From NCBI GenBank assembly GCA_024760905.1, contig CM045744.1:46259476-46323475 (forward strand): DNA of 64,000 nucleotides, given 5' to 3'. Below, piece by piece: positions 54,226 through 64,000 of the stretch. The notes beneath the pieces are model-generated. The model was not told the origin of the DNA and searched no databases. It saw only the letters and a list, made by a program, of their open reading frames with translations. The position numbers were made by a program, and so were the translations under genes. This DNA comes from Plotosus lineatus (lineage: Eukaryota > Chordata > Actinopteri > Siluriformes > Plotosidae). How positions within the stretch are numbered: the stretch's first letter is position 1; the number at the start of each line of letters is the position of its first letter.

Positions 54226-54426
54226 TAAACGATTTTTTTACTTTTAACATATTTAATACAAAATTGGTGTACTTTTATAATTTTTAAAAAGGGTTTATGG
54301 GGTAGTATCGAGAGCCTTGGAACGAATCATGTATTTTACATGTAAAATGCTGCTCAATTTATGAAAAATGCAGTTTACAAAAAAAGGCGCTGGAACGGAT
54401 TAATTTCGTAAAGTGAGGTACCACTG
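53506..54426. mobile_element. Tigger-like TIR element in TRIM intron 2
   Basis: 921 bases bounded by TA with inverted ends CAGTGCTACCTCACTTTACG and CAGTGGTACCTCACTTTACG. Plus-strand 53870-53930 reads MSPKKVIPGETEKKWGPVIN, the start of a pogo/Tigger transposase, followed by stops and deletions. A poly(A) run lies at 54199-54222. It makes up nearly all of the intron between exons 2 and 3. Confidence 0.88.
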
Positions 54427-54690
54427 TATAATTATAATATAAAACCCATGCTATTGATTCTGAACTTTATATGTTTTGCAGTCTGACTCCAGTTCAGTTT
54501 ACAGTCTTCAAAGACCTCCAGTTTCTCCTGTAGGGGCTTCAGTGCAGTTTTGAGCTCCTCCTGAAACAAAGCCACACACTGCATGGAGACTGTTTCAGAT
54601 CTTATTGTACACATTGTTGCTTCACACCACTGAACATTGTACAATTAAATCTCCCAAATAAACAGTGTGTTTTTTGTAATATACATTAAC

Positions 54691-55082
54691 CTTACAGTCT
54701 GTTACTGCCTCATCAATGGTGCAGAATTTGTGGTTGGTGTATTTTCTTGAACTTTGACACACTACACACACCGGCTGTTGATTGTCCAGACAGAAGAGTT
54801 TGAATTTCTCATTGTGCAGACCGTTTCAGACCCTGATGAAGATCTCCGACTTCTCACCTGTAAGAAAGTCTCACACAGGTTCTTTAAGGCCTGATTTGTG
54901 GGAGGTTCTTGCATTGATAACTCCCTCCTACAAACGGGACATTCTCTGGATCCTTTGGTGTCCCAGAACTTCTCCAAACACACTTTACACACACTGTGAC
55001 TGCAGCCCAGAACAACAGGATTCTTGAAGATTTCACAGCACATGGGACAGGAGAAATCCTCCTCGGAGAACTGGGAAGCCAT
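54691..55082 (-). pseudogene. TRIM exon 1: RING and frameshifted B-box
   Basis: Starts at ATG 55082 (MASQFSEEDFSCPMCC). The RING is intact; the frame then runs to a stop at 54762, while the alternate frame encodes LFCLDNQQPVCVVC to EAVTDCK and a GT donor at 54690. Confidence 0.85.
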
Positions 55083-55085
55083 TTT

Positions 55086-55619
55086 ATTTTGCCGTTGTTG
55101 TTCTCTCCAGTCCGAATGTTCAGCGTTTCACTTTAACTAAAAGTAATTACAGCCTGATTTCAGCTTTCTTTAAAGTAAAACACACGAGTTTGTATGTCCA
55201 GTTATGGGTCACTTCTTCTCACAGTGCTCAGAATGAGACTCAGCTTTCTCCATAAACCGAGAATCAAATGAAACGCACCAGAGCAGAATGCTACAGGCTG
55301 GTTATGGAGGAACGCAGTCGCAAATAGTCTCTAAAAGTCACAAAATAACATTCGTCAGAAAAGTTGGCAAATCCAAAATCTGCCAAGCTCATTAGCATTC
55401 ATCGAATGCAGAGGTAGCCTAAAGTCTGAGTAAATAAACAAAAACTGTACTGTACTTATTACACTTGTGTCTGTAATGTTGGGGTAATGGTCAATATAGC
55501 AATGTACATCAGTCTCCTCTAGATGGAATCAAAGGAAAAATGTGAGAAAAAAAAATGTTGATAATAAAATATGAATTATCAACAAAGAGGTTGTTGCAGT
55601 TGTATCTGCCTGACTTGCA
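55086..55619. other. TRIM upstream region, no gene seen
   Basis: Would contain the TRIM promoter; I see no TATA box or clear element that can be called. Confidence 0.4.
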
Positions 55620-55830
55620 ACGGTTACTTAAAATGTCTCTAGTCACAGACAGTGAGAGGTGTGGTTTGCCTTTGATAATCCAGTTTGCCGCACTGTGTGT
55701 GTGTGTGGGTGGGTGGGGTGGGGGCTTGGAGGGTGATCGATCACTGATGACAATTCGGTGATCGTGGGGCTTGAACACCACTAAGCCAACACTCTCCCAC
55801 TGGGCCACCACTACCCTGTCAATGAACATG
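55620..55830 (-). mobile_element. SINE fragment (head and partial body)
   Basis: Minus strand starts with the tRNA-like head (GTAGTGGTGGCCCAGTGGGA) and B-box-like GTGTTCAAGCCC, then body sequence; a (GT)n tract replaces part of the body. Confidence 0.68.
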
Positions 55831-57344
55831 ATCATCAGCCCAGAACTAGCATTTCTCACAGTAGGGGGGAGGGGGGGGGGAAATAATTTTTTAATTTATT
55901 GTGTGTATGTGTGATTCGTAAGTAAAATAATGAGGTTTTTCTAATGTGTGCTAACAAACTTGCCTTTGCCCTCAGTAGTGCATGAAATATATAACATGCC
56001 ATGGATGATATACATCCATTCATTTTCTGAACCGTTTAATCCTAATTAGGGTTACAGAAAGCTGGCACCCATCTCAGCTGATTTTAGGCGTGGGCAGAGT
56101 ACACCATGAACAGCTCACCAGGCCATTGCAGGGCAGACCTCTGTCCACATTAAATTTCAATTTTTTTCAAACAAAATCTAAATAAATAAATTAAGCTCCA
56201 GTCTTTCTATTCGGCGTTATTTGGGCTCTTCAATCGCGACAGAGAGATTCCATTCATAGTATGATTTTGGCATATGGAAATCTCACAGCATCTCATACAT
56301 TAGCATGTTCATTGCCAATTAGACTGGATATTTGCAAAAGTCAATCATGGATATAATGTGTCATGTCAAGAATAGGAAATGTTACATTAATACATGCCGA
56401 AATTAGTCTGATGTATTGATTACCTGATGCATTCAGGGGGGGGGAAAAAAAAAAAAAGAAAAAAAAAATCCCTTTGCATTTTTTTCCTTTCCCGTCTTTT
56501 AAACCATTTAAAAATGGAATAGCAGATAAACATATGATAAAAAAAAAAACAAACAAAAAAACAAAAACAAAAAACACCCAGTAATTAATGTTTGCCACTT
56601 AAAGTACTAAAGCAATTAAAATCACGCTGGCAGAATTGAAAGTTCTGATAGGATCTATACATCAACATGCATCAGATCCATTTTGAAAACCGTGTTGTCC
56701 GTGTGCCTGATAGGATTATTAAAATCAATATCCCCAGCCAGGGTTCAACTCCTGCCTTATTGAGCTCATTATGAGGGGGGCCAATATCATACTATACCAT
56801 TGACCTCCAATTCATATCTGTAAATAATTAACTTAGAAATTAGCTTGCTTCACCCTGGGGGTGAATCAAAAGAATAAAACTCCCCACCAACCCTCTTTCG
56901 AAAGAATTGTTTATTTATTTTAATTACTTTATTTGATTGTTTTTTTTTTTTTTTTTTTTTTGGGGGGGGGGGGGGTAATCTCAGCATCTGGCTTTAGAGA
57001 TCTTGCTTTACATTCCTGATAATAGTACAAGTAGAATGGAGAGTAGGCAATGTTCCAACAAGATTACAGTGTCTGTTTAATTTTCATATCATTTGCCTTG
57101 ACCCCATTGCACTAACCGAGTTATCGAATTATGCAACCCTAATTATGATTACATGGTTTTCAGAAAATAAATGAAAAAAATCAATCAATAATTTGCCATG
57201 CTTATGTTTTCTGAGCTGTCCTGTGCAGCTATGTGACCGTCAACATCTTTCAGACCAGCTGACTTTTTCCATCTACTACAGCAGGCCTTTCATTTTATAC
57301 ACAACATGTAAATAGCTTTGAAAGGAAACTTATGAAAATAATGT
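55831..57344. other. Gene-free stretch with repeat fragments
   Basis: A SINE-tail-type repeat at 56015-56140 (CCTAATTAGGGTTACAG, CAGAGTACACCATGAACAGC), poly(A)-rich DNA near 56450-56470, and T/G runs at 56940-56976. No coding similarity. Confidence 0.6.
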
Positions 57345-57690
57345 TCAGTTCAGTTTCTGTAACCACTTAATCCTAATTAGGGTTGCAGGGAGCCTAGGGG
57401 CGAGGGCAGAGTACACCCTGGACAGCTCGCCGAGCCATCGCAGGGCGGAAACACACTGACGCCTTCGCAGCCTACTCTTGTTGAAATTCAGCAATGGTTC
57501 TTTTACATGCCTCACACCGTAGACAGTGAGACACATGGCTGGCTTTTGATAACCCAGTTAGCTGCACCGAGGGGGGGGGGGGGGGGGGTTTACAGTGGCA
57601 ACCTTGTGGAGAGTGGGACTCGAACCCCCAACCTTAGGATCAGTGATCCAGTGCCCTCTACCACTAGGCCACCACTACCCTGAAAATAAT
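57345..57690 (-). mobile_element. Full tRNA-derived SINE, GATG-tail type
   Basis: Minus strand: head GGGTAGTGGTGGCCTAGTGG, anticodon-arm-like GGATCACTGATCC, B-box-like GGGTTCGAGTCCC, shared body, then the tail with AACCCTAATTAGGATTAAG. A G run at 57571-57588 interrupts the body. Best tRNA head among the copies here. Confidence 0.82.
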
Positions 57691-58730
57691 GTTTACTGCA
57701 CGAATGAAAATGTCAAACACTGTTGGACAGCATTTAGTATAATTAGAAATAATTTGCTCAAAACAATATGGCAATGTGTTGGGTATCTTCTCAGGTGTGT
57801 GGATTCTATATAGTTACTTGTGGCAATATTTACTTTCTGGACATCGTGACGAAAACGGACTTCTGAATGTAAAACATTGCACACATAATTTATTATCTTA
57901 GAGCCTGCCAGATTATCAAAAGACCCCCCATTATGGGTCAGTGATGATCTAGACCAGGGGTCGGCAACCTTTGCCATTCGGACCCGTTTTCCACATTAAA
58001 GAAAACACTGGGAGCCACAAATCCTTTTTTGACATTTTAAATCAAATCACACTGCATATAATGTTTTTCCCCTTTTTCCTTCATGTTAATATAAAATAAC
58101 AATATGTTACATTGATTTAAACGACTGCAGAGACCATTAAATTACAATTCTGTTTGCAACAAAAACATTTAGATTAAAAAAAAATTGCCAGCCTCCCCGC
58201 GACCCGAATTAGAATTAAGCGGTTCAGAAAATGAATGAATGTGTTCGAATGCTTCTTGTGTTTTTATAAAGAAAAGAATATCCATCCCACGAAGCGCGGG
58301 ACGGGCTGCAGCCAGATGTGTAACGGGTTGGGTTGCCAACCTCACCAATCACGCCCTTCGTGGGATCTTCTTTTCTTTATTCGTTATATTAATGTTGTTT
58401 TGTCATAGTTTTAATTTACAAAAATGACACCAACACGGAAAAGTATTTGAAGACTTATTTTAAGAAGGAGCCTGCTCAACATTCTTTTAAATAAATATTA
58501 ATGCTTAATGCTGCACTGACCGACCCATTCTCAGAGTGGATACTGAACCACAGTGAGGACAGTTATTTAATCTGGAGATTGCTGTGTATAAACAAATCTC
58601 ATCCACATCTCTTCCTTCAGCTGTGATTTCTGTTCCTGAATTACAAACCCCGGTGGCAGAAAAAAATCTCTCTCTCACCGCACTGCTGCTTGCCATGAGC
58701 TCTTTTAGGGCTCTTTTATATTTATTTGGT

Positions 58731-58796
58731 GTGGGCGGGGTGATTTTGTGTGTGTTCTTGTGTTCTTGTGGACACACACAAAATCACCCCGCCCAC
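58731..58796. repeat. Perfect 24-bp inverted repeat (hairpin)
   Basis: Arms 58731-58754 and 58773-58796 begin and end GTGGGCGGGG / CCCCGCCCAC with an 18-base loop. Confidence 0.95.
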
Positions 58797-58874
58797 ATCT
58801 GTGACTCTTAATTTTCATCTATGTAATTTTCAACCCGAAAAGAGCATTGGAAGGGTACCCAGATCATTCAGGTG

Positions 58875-59028
58875 AAAAAAAAACCTAGATTGGACACCAC
58901 TGTTTCAATTCTGAAGTGGGGCCATCTTGGTGGGATCACATGACTGTTTAAGACTTAAAGCAAGGTGGCTCACGAAGATGGCTCCAATTCAGAATTGAAA
59001 TAGTAATGTCCACTCTAGGTTTTTTTTC
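58875..59028. mobile_element. Nested MITE-like inverted repeat
   Basis: Arms of about 55 bases (AACCTAGATTGGACACC... and its near reverse complement ending GTCCACTCTAGGTT) around a short centre; possibly an independent MITE inside the hAT element. Confidence 0.7.
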
Positions 59029-59297
59029 TTTTCTTTTGATGATCAGTGATTGGTGGGAACAGGTGGAAGGTGTGGCTATTGTTTGGTTGAAGTGAAAACC
59101 TGCACCCACACCGGCCCTTTGCTGTGTGAGTAACTAAGCACTTTGTGGTGCACCAGTCAGCCACCGTAAAGCACAACTTTATTTTGAAAAGCCATGGAGC
59201 CGCACCAGAAAGGTGAAAGAGCCGCACGCGGCTCCGGAGCCGCGGGTTGCCGACCCCTGATCTAGACTAATGCTATCCCAAACATCATCCACTAGAC

Positions 59298-59490
59298 CAG
59301 GGGTGCTCAATCCTGCTCCTGGAGATCTACCTTCCACATGACTTTATCTCCAACCCTAATGTGGCCCATGTGACATGCAAGATCCAGTCAGGTCTTGATT
59401 AGATGATTGGATGGTTAGGTGGTCATGATTAGGGTTGGAGTGAATGTCTTCTGGAAGGTAGATCTCCAGGAGCAGGATTGAGCACCCCTG
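59298..59490. mobile_element. hAT MITE, 193 bp, with perfect 39-bp TIRs
   Basis: Ends CAGGGGTGCTCAATCCTGCT continue identically for 39 bases at both termini; 8-base duplication CACTAGAC at 59290-59297 and 59491-59498. Confidence 0.96.
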
Positions 59491-59498
59491 CACTAGAC

Positions 59499-60331
59499 AG
59501 TGAAATACATTTAGTAGGAAGTTGCAAAGCCTTTCATCAAGACCCGTCAAGGTCCTTTGAGAGATCCTGACCATTCCAAGTCTCCCTGAGGAAATGAATT
59601 ACATTACAAAGGCATCGTTTGTCAATCCAATCAACGGCCCATAGGCAACTCGGCCCACAGGGACCAAGCTATAGCCAAAAGGACACTCACGAACAAAAGA
59701 TCATAATTCAACACAGTGGCATTGCACTTACTCTAATGAGAATTGTTTACACTACTTAAGGTCGTTTACTTACTCACATTCTTATTGAAGCCCTCTGTCA
59801 GCCATGTTCCTTAGGGGAACCCATCAAAGATGTCTTACATTGTGAGTTGAGTGTTAGCACCCCTAACCCCCAGAACTGATTGCATCAGTTTTGATGTGTG
59901 GAAAATATGATTATGTAATATTGTGTACAGTGTATATTCCAATTTGCATTTAAAAAATAATTAAAACTTGGTGGTATCAGAAAGTCTATGTGGCAGCAAG
60001 ACTAAAATTGAGTTCTCTCTGCAGACAGAAAGAAGTCAGGTAGGACCAACCAGTGGTGGGTCATCAGGGCCAGCAAGGCCTTTTGTGCTGGTCTAAACAC
60101 TACCAGGAGCACTGACCTACATTTACAACTTAAATTCTAGTATTCGTTCCATGAAATTGTACTAAATTATTTCCAACAGTCTATTCATTTCTTAGTGTGA
60201 CTCTTGGCTGTGCTGCTTCCAGTATGTGCATGTTAAATTTTTTGTCCAATCAGATTTCAGCTTTGATGTGCTGCCATGTAATCTAATCGACTCAGATAAA
60301 AGTTCTGTGTCGAAATATAGAAGGGATATCC
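59499..60331. other. Gene-free stretch
   Basis: No frame or repeat that I recognise. Confidence 0.5.
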
Positions 60332-60765
60332 ATGACAGGATGCAAATACATGGCCAAACTCCTAGAGACATACAAGATTGACATAGGCCTTGTCCAAGAA
60401 ACCCACCTCAATGACAGTGTGCCACCATCCAGCTATACTATCCCTGGATACTCAGTCATCAATGGGGGGGGAGAAAAAAAAAAAAAAAAATCACCCAAAA
60501 TATGGTATTGCAATATATACTAGAAAACCAGATCAGGCGATTGACCTTGATGGTAGCACAGAAGAACAATGGCACACAAAGATCATGCATCAAACTTGGA
60601 GACACAGAACTACACAACATCTACAAACCTACTTGCTTGGTTTGGCTTGGCTTGGCTTGGACTGGACTGGACTGGACTGGACTGACACCCCCTGAAGCAA
60701 TAAACCACCCAGCAATGATCATGGGAGACTTCAGTAGCCACCACAACAAATGGGGACACCTAAAT
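60332..60765 (+). pseudogene. LINE AP-endonuclease fragment (jockey/I-like)
   Basis: Frames read LLETYKIDIGLVQETHLNDS (the catalytic QET motif), PGYSVINGG, GIAIYTRKPDQAID and AMIMGDFSSHHNKWG (GDFN-type motif with Ser). A poly(A) run near 60476 and a (GGACT)-type pentanucleotide tract at 60638-60684 interrupt it. No RT follows. Clade assignment is uncertain. Confidence 0.65.
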
Positions 60766-60769
60766 CCCT

Positions 60770-60960
60770 GTTCCGGAGGACATGCTGGGTTCGAGTCCCA
60801 GATTCGGTGACGGGGCTTTGTGTGGAGTTTTTACATGTTCTTCTCTCCTGCTTGCATGGGCTTCCTCCAGGTCCTCCAGTGTCCTCACACAGTCCAAACA
60901 TCTGCACATGAGGCGCCTCGGGTTTAGAAGATGGCCGTGAAGCAGATTGGAGACACATTC
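60770..60960 (+). repeat. Dispersed fish repeat
   Basis: GCATGGGCTTCCTCCAGGTC and CACACAGTCCAAACATCTGC match, in the opposite orientation, the repeat at 46050-46130 and 51150-51230. Confidence 0.7.
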
Positions 60961-61303
60961 CATGTCTCATGTGATGCACGATTTGGACCAAGACTCTGAA
61001 GATGATGATCAGTGGTTTGGTTTGGCGTGTACTCGAGTTCCTGTATCTGATCACATGCGCCGCGTGCGGAGGGGTAGCGTCGAGTGTCTTGTGGAGTGGA
61101 AGGGACCGGCGCTGAAGCAAAGCACATGGGAGCCCGAGGGAAGCGTCCTGGACGATCGGCTCATCGCAGCATTCGAGCGGAGACCCATCCACCGAGGCTC
61201 TCGGCGTGGCTTCCAGTGCAACTCCTCCGGCTCCATACCGTCCATCTGGTCCGCCGCTCGCCGCCCGAGGCCTGTCGCCGTCGCCGCCCAGCGAAGGCCC
61301 TGA
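60947..61303 (+). CDS. Polycomb CBX-like chromodomain ORF upstream of L2
   Basis: 118-codon frame. Residues about 30-77 read [20 protein letters not shown] and then [20 protein letters not shown], which aligns by eye with CBX6/CBX8 chromodomains (RKGRxEYLVKWKGWxxKYSTWEPEENIL-type). One aromatic-cage Trp (in EWKG) is kept; the next (usual WKGW) is Pro, so methyl-lysine binding is doubtful. The N-terminal strand with the first cage aromatic is not clear (frame change or divergence). In vertebrate CBX genes this domain is split by introns, and here it is continuous, which suggests reverse-transcribed origin. It overlaps, in another frame, the start of the L2 endonuclease ORF. It may be a captured 5' part of this L2 or a retrocopy into which L2 inserted. 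Confidence 0.62.
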   Translation: METHSMSHVMHDLDQDSEDDDQWFGLACTRVPVSDHMRRVRRGSVECLVEWKGPALKQSTWEPEGSVLDDRLIAAFERRPIHRGSRRGFQCNSSGSIPSIWSAARRPRPVAVAAQRRP

Positions 61304-63890
61304 CCCGCATTCCGCGGGCGGACGGCTCCGTGGCGGGAGCGCTGCCGTCAACTTTGGGCTCCTAAACATCCGCTCCCTGACCGACAAAGGTACTTTGGTC
61401 CGGGATCTTCTGGTGGACCGTAAGTTGGATGTTTTTTGTCTAGTTGAGACTTGGCAGCAGCTGGGTGACTTTTCCCATCTCAACGATGCAACTCCTCCGG
61501 GGTTTGGTTACATCTCGCAGCCGCGTGTCACTGGTCGCGGGGGCGGTCTCGCTCTGGTCCACCGAGAGTCCCTGAGGATAGCGCCCATCAATGTGCCTGT
61601 TTATAATTCATTTGAAGCTATTGTCTGTCAGCTTTCTGGACCTACTCCCACCATCATTGCCACTATATACAGACCACCAAAGTATAATAAGGATTTTTTA
61701 TTGGACTTTTTAAACTTTTTAACAGCTGTTTCAACTCTGTCATCCAATATCATTTTACTAGGGGACTTTAATATTCATATGGACAACATCAACAACACTC
61801 TCACCAATGATTTTATTTCCTGTTTAGACAGTTTTGGTATACAACAATATGTCAATTTCTCCACCCACTCTAAAGGACACTTTATTGATTTAATTTGCTG
61901 TTCAGGTATAACTCCAATAGACTGCAAACCGGACTCCATCCCCTTCACAGATCACTTTCTTCTCACCTTCAACGTCCATCTTCCTCATACCACGTCTAAC
62001 CCTCCACGCTCCATTTCCTTCCGTAAAATCAAGGACATTAACCTCAATACTCTTTCCTCTCACATCAATAACCTTCCCAGTGTAGACAGTATTTCAACTC
62101 CGGATGACCTGGTCTCATACTACAACACCCATCTACATAACATTCTCAATAATCTTGCTCCTCTCAAATCCCGGTCTGTCTCTTTCTCTCACTCTGCACC
62201 CTGGTACTCACCCACACTAAGACAGTTAAAATCAAAAGGCCGTCAACTGGAGAGACTTAGCAAGAAAACCGGACTCGCTATACATAAACAAATGTACAAT
62301 AACCACATTCTCCTCTATAAAAACTCTATCATCAAAGCCAAATCCACATATTACTCCAACCTAATAACCTCAAATGCAGGTAATACCAAGACTCTTTTCT
62401 CCCTCCTCAATAACTTCTCCAAACCCTCAGACCCTCTTCCATCTCATCTTTATTCCTCTGATTTTTGCAATACCCTGGCCGCATTCTTTATCACCAAAAT
62501 TCAATCCATCCACCAGCAGCTCACTCCCCTTCCCTCCATCTCCACTTATGACTATATCACTCTTCTCCGCTATCCCTTTTTCATCCTTTTCCTTACCCTC
62601 CATCAGTGAAGTTTCCACCCTTATTCTCCAATCTAAATCCTCCTCTTGTTCTCTTGACCCTCTTCCTACTGTTCTCATTAAATCTGTTCTTCCTACTCTT
62701 GTTCCTCTTATTACCAACATAATCCACTCCTCCCTCACCACTGCAACTGTCCCCTCTTCCCTTAAAACTGCTGCTGTTACTCCCATCCTCAAAAAACCTG
62801 GTTCAGATCCCTCCGACCTCAATAACTTCCGCCCTATCTCAAATCTTCCATTCATTTCTAAACTTCTTGAAAAACAGTCTATTCCCAACTCAATTCTCAT
62901 CTGTCCTCCAATAACCTCTATGAACGTTTCCAATCTGGCTTCCGTCCCCTCCATAGCACTGAAACAGCTCTTCTCAAAATCACAAATGACCTTCTCCTCG
63001 CTGCTGACTCCGGTTCATTATCCATCCTCCTCCTGCTTGACCTCAGCTCTGCATTTGACACCATCTCACATTCCATCCTCCTCAATAGACTCTCTAGTAT
63101 TGGTATTTCTGGCTCTGTTCTTTCTTGGTTTCATTCTTATCTTTCCAACCGCACTCAGTTTGTCCAACTTAAATCTTTCTCCTCTGATCCTGTCCCCATC
63201 ACCACCGGTGTTCCTCAGGGTTCTGTCCTAGGTCCCCTCCTTTTCATCATCTATCTCCTTCCCTCGGTCACATTTTTCAAAACACCACATCCATTTTCAC
63301 TGCTATGCGGATGACACCCAGCTCTACCTCTCCAGCAAACCCAGCACCACACTCCCTCCCTCCTCCCTTCTCCTCTGCATCCATGAAATAAAGTCCTGGT
63401 TCACCTCAAATTTCCTCAAACTTAACAGCAATAAAACTGAACTCCTCCTCACTGGCACCAAATCCACCCTAAGTAAAATCAATAATTTCTCTATTCTCAT
63501 CGACGGTTCCTCCATCTCTCCCTCCCGGCAGGTCAAGAGTCTGGGTGTCATCCTCGATGGCACCCTTTCCTTCACCTCCCAAATCAACTCTGTCACCCGC
63601 TCAGCATACTTTCACCTTCGTAACATCCACCGCCTCCGTCCCTCCCTCACTCCTCAGTCCACCGCCATCCTGGTCCACAGCCTCGTCACTTCAGGTCTGG
63701 ACTATTGTAATTCTCTCTTCTTCGGCCTTCCTCATAAAACTCTCCATAAACTACAACTGGTACAGCACTCAGCAGCCCGCATCATCCCACGCACCCTCCA
63801 CCCACCATATCACTCCCATCCTACAACAGCTACACTGGCTCCCCATTACATACCGTATTCAATACAAAATCCTGCTCCACACATTCAAAG
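61206..63890 (+). pseudogene. L2 LINE polyprotein (AP endonuclease plus RT), frameshifted
   Basis: First frame (61206-62609, 467 codons): AP endonuclease with FGLLNIRSLTDKGTLV, FCLVETWQQLGDF (catalytic ET), TIYRPPKYNKDFL, IILLGDFNIHMDNI, HSKGHFIDLICCS and the terminal TDHFLLTF (Asp-His). Then frame changes near 62580, 62875 and 63255. RT pieces: TPILKKPGSDPSDLNNFRPI, SGFRPLHSTETALLKITNDL, motif A LLDLSSAFDTISH, motif [15 protein letters not shown], motif [13 protein letters not shown] near 63303, and [16 protein letters not shown]. The endonuclease is fully open, so the copy is rather young, but the RT is broken. Confidence 0.87.
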
Positions 63891-64000
63891 CTATTCATGA
63901 CCTTGCTCCTCCATATCTCTCTGACCTCTTCCACATTGCCACTTCTGCTCGCTCTCTTCGCTCCTCTTCTTCGCTCCATCTCTCTGTTCCTTCAGCCCGC
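61206..64000 (+). mobile_element. L2-clade LINE, running off the window
   Basis: From the GC-rich 5' part (61206) through endonuclease and RT to the window end; 3' UTR not reached. The 5' boundary is unknown: it may include the chromodomain region before it. Confidence 0.85.

Larger units (their letters stand above)
51998..55082 (-). pseudogene. TRIM-family gene (RING, B-box, coiled coil, PRY-SPRY), two apparent frameshifts
   Basis: Minus-strand exons by eye: 55082-54691 (RING and B-box), 54560-54466, 53450-53214, 53090-53068 (23-base microexon, NYEATVKR), 52983-52865, 52511-51998 (PRY-SPRY), with AG acceptors and GT donors at most edges. RING: CPMCCEIF, CSHSVCKVCLEKFW, CPVCRRE (C3HC4). Coiled coil: [20 protein letters not shown] onward. 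[61 protein letters not shown]. The layout is that of fish TRIM35/NF7-like and finTRIM ubiquitin ligases, often linked to innate immunity. In exon 1 the B-box frame is lost near 54815 (a 7-base loss between GTCTGC repeats would explain it) but continues in another frame with CVVC...H. In exon 6 the frame changes near 52312. Either a recent pseudogene or sequence errors. Confidence 0.85.
57955..59259. mobile_element. Non-autonomous hAT element with nested hairpins
   Basis: 1305 bases with perfect 15-base TIRs CAGGGGTCGGCAACC and 8-base duplications ATCTAGAC (57947-57954, 59260-59267). No transposase. It contains a hairpin and a small nested MITE. Confidence 0.95.

Noticed and set aside
57600..57690. 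tRNA gene
   Set aside because: The cloverleaf-like sequence is the degenerate head of a SINE and continues into SINE body; the same holds at 48092, 50700 and 18500.
58239..58427. 62-codon frame in the hAT element
   Set aside because: No similarity, lies within a non-autonomous transposon, and arises partly from a short inverted repeat.

Overview
The window is vertebrate nuclear DNA, almost certainly from a ray-finned fish. It holds several fish-typical retroelements (Rex1-like and Rex3/RTE-like LINEs, a second RTE LINE in many copies, an L2 LINE, Ty3/gypsy pieces, a Penelope-like element with GIY-YIG endonuclease), many small Tc1/mariner-pogo and hAT transposons, tRNA-derived SINEs, and one multi-exon TRIM-type gene with the exon layout of fish TRIMs. 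I see no operons, ribosome binding sites or bacterial features. Nearly every long reading frame belongs to a mobile element or is an antisense shadow of one. Family names come from recalled protein motifs, not database searches.

Layout. 0-6 kb: an RTE fragment, the 5' part of an endogenous retrovirus (LTR, tRNA-Tyr-like primer site, gag remnant), a SINE, and an internally deleted RTE. 7-19 kb: SINE, terminal-inverted-repeat (TIR) elements, an RTE split by a TIR element, a Tc1 transposase abutting a Rex1-like LINE, which abuts a gypsy LTR and gag, then an RTE split by a SINE. 19-23 kb: TIR and hAT remnants. 23.5-30.5 kb: one TIR element carrying a full-length RTE, a pogo/Tigger derivative, a palindromic LINE 5' segment and a Rex1-like LINE. 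30.9-36.8 kb: an RTE split by a TIR element that itself carries a near-full-length Rex3-type LINE with an 11-bp target duplication. 37.1-41.1 kb: a ~720-bp tandem satellite rich in TTAGGG-like sequence, interrupted by a 2.3-kb hAT transposon with perfect TIRs and 8-bp target duplication. 41.1-45.5 kb: a well-preserved Penelope-like element. 45.5-51.7 kb: gypsy integrase, Rex1, SINE and RTE fragments and a local duplication. 52.0-55.1 kb: the TRIM gene on the minus strand, with two apparent frameshifts and a TIR element filling one intron. 57-59.5 kb: SINE and two non-autonomous hAT elements. 60.3-64 kb: a LINE endonuclease fragment, a Polycomb CBX-like chromodomain, and an L2 LINE running off the window.

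Most notable: (1) the Penelope-like element encodes, ahead of its RT and GIY-YIG endonuclease, a long ORF ending in an SGNH/GDSL-type esterase-like domain with all catalytic motifs, and it sits directly beside the telomere-like satellite; (2) a CBX6/8-like chromodomain lies immediately upstream of the L2 endonuclease; (3) a SINE appears built from a tRNA head plus the 5' and 3' ends of the resident RTE LINE, parallel to mammalian Bov-tA/BovB, and the same head and body also occur with a different tail; (4) a TIR element family seems to have captured a palindromic LINE 5' region and carried it as a unit.
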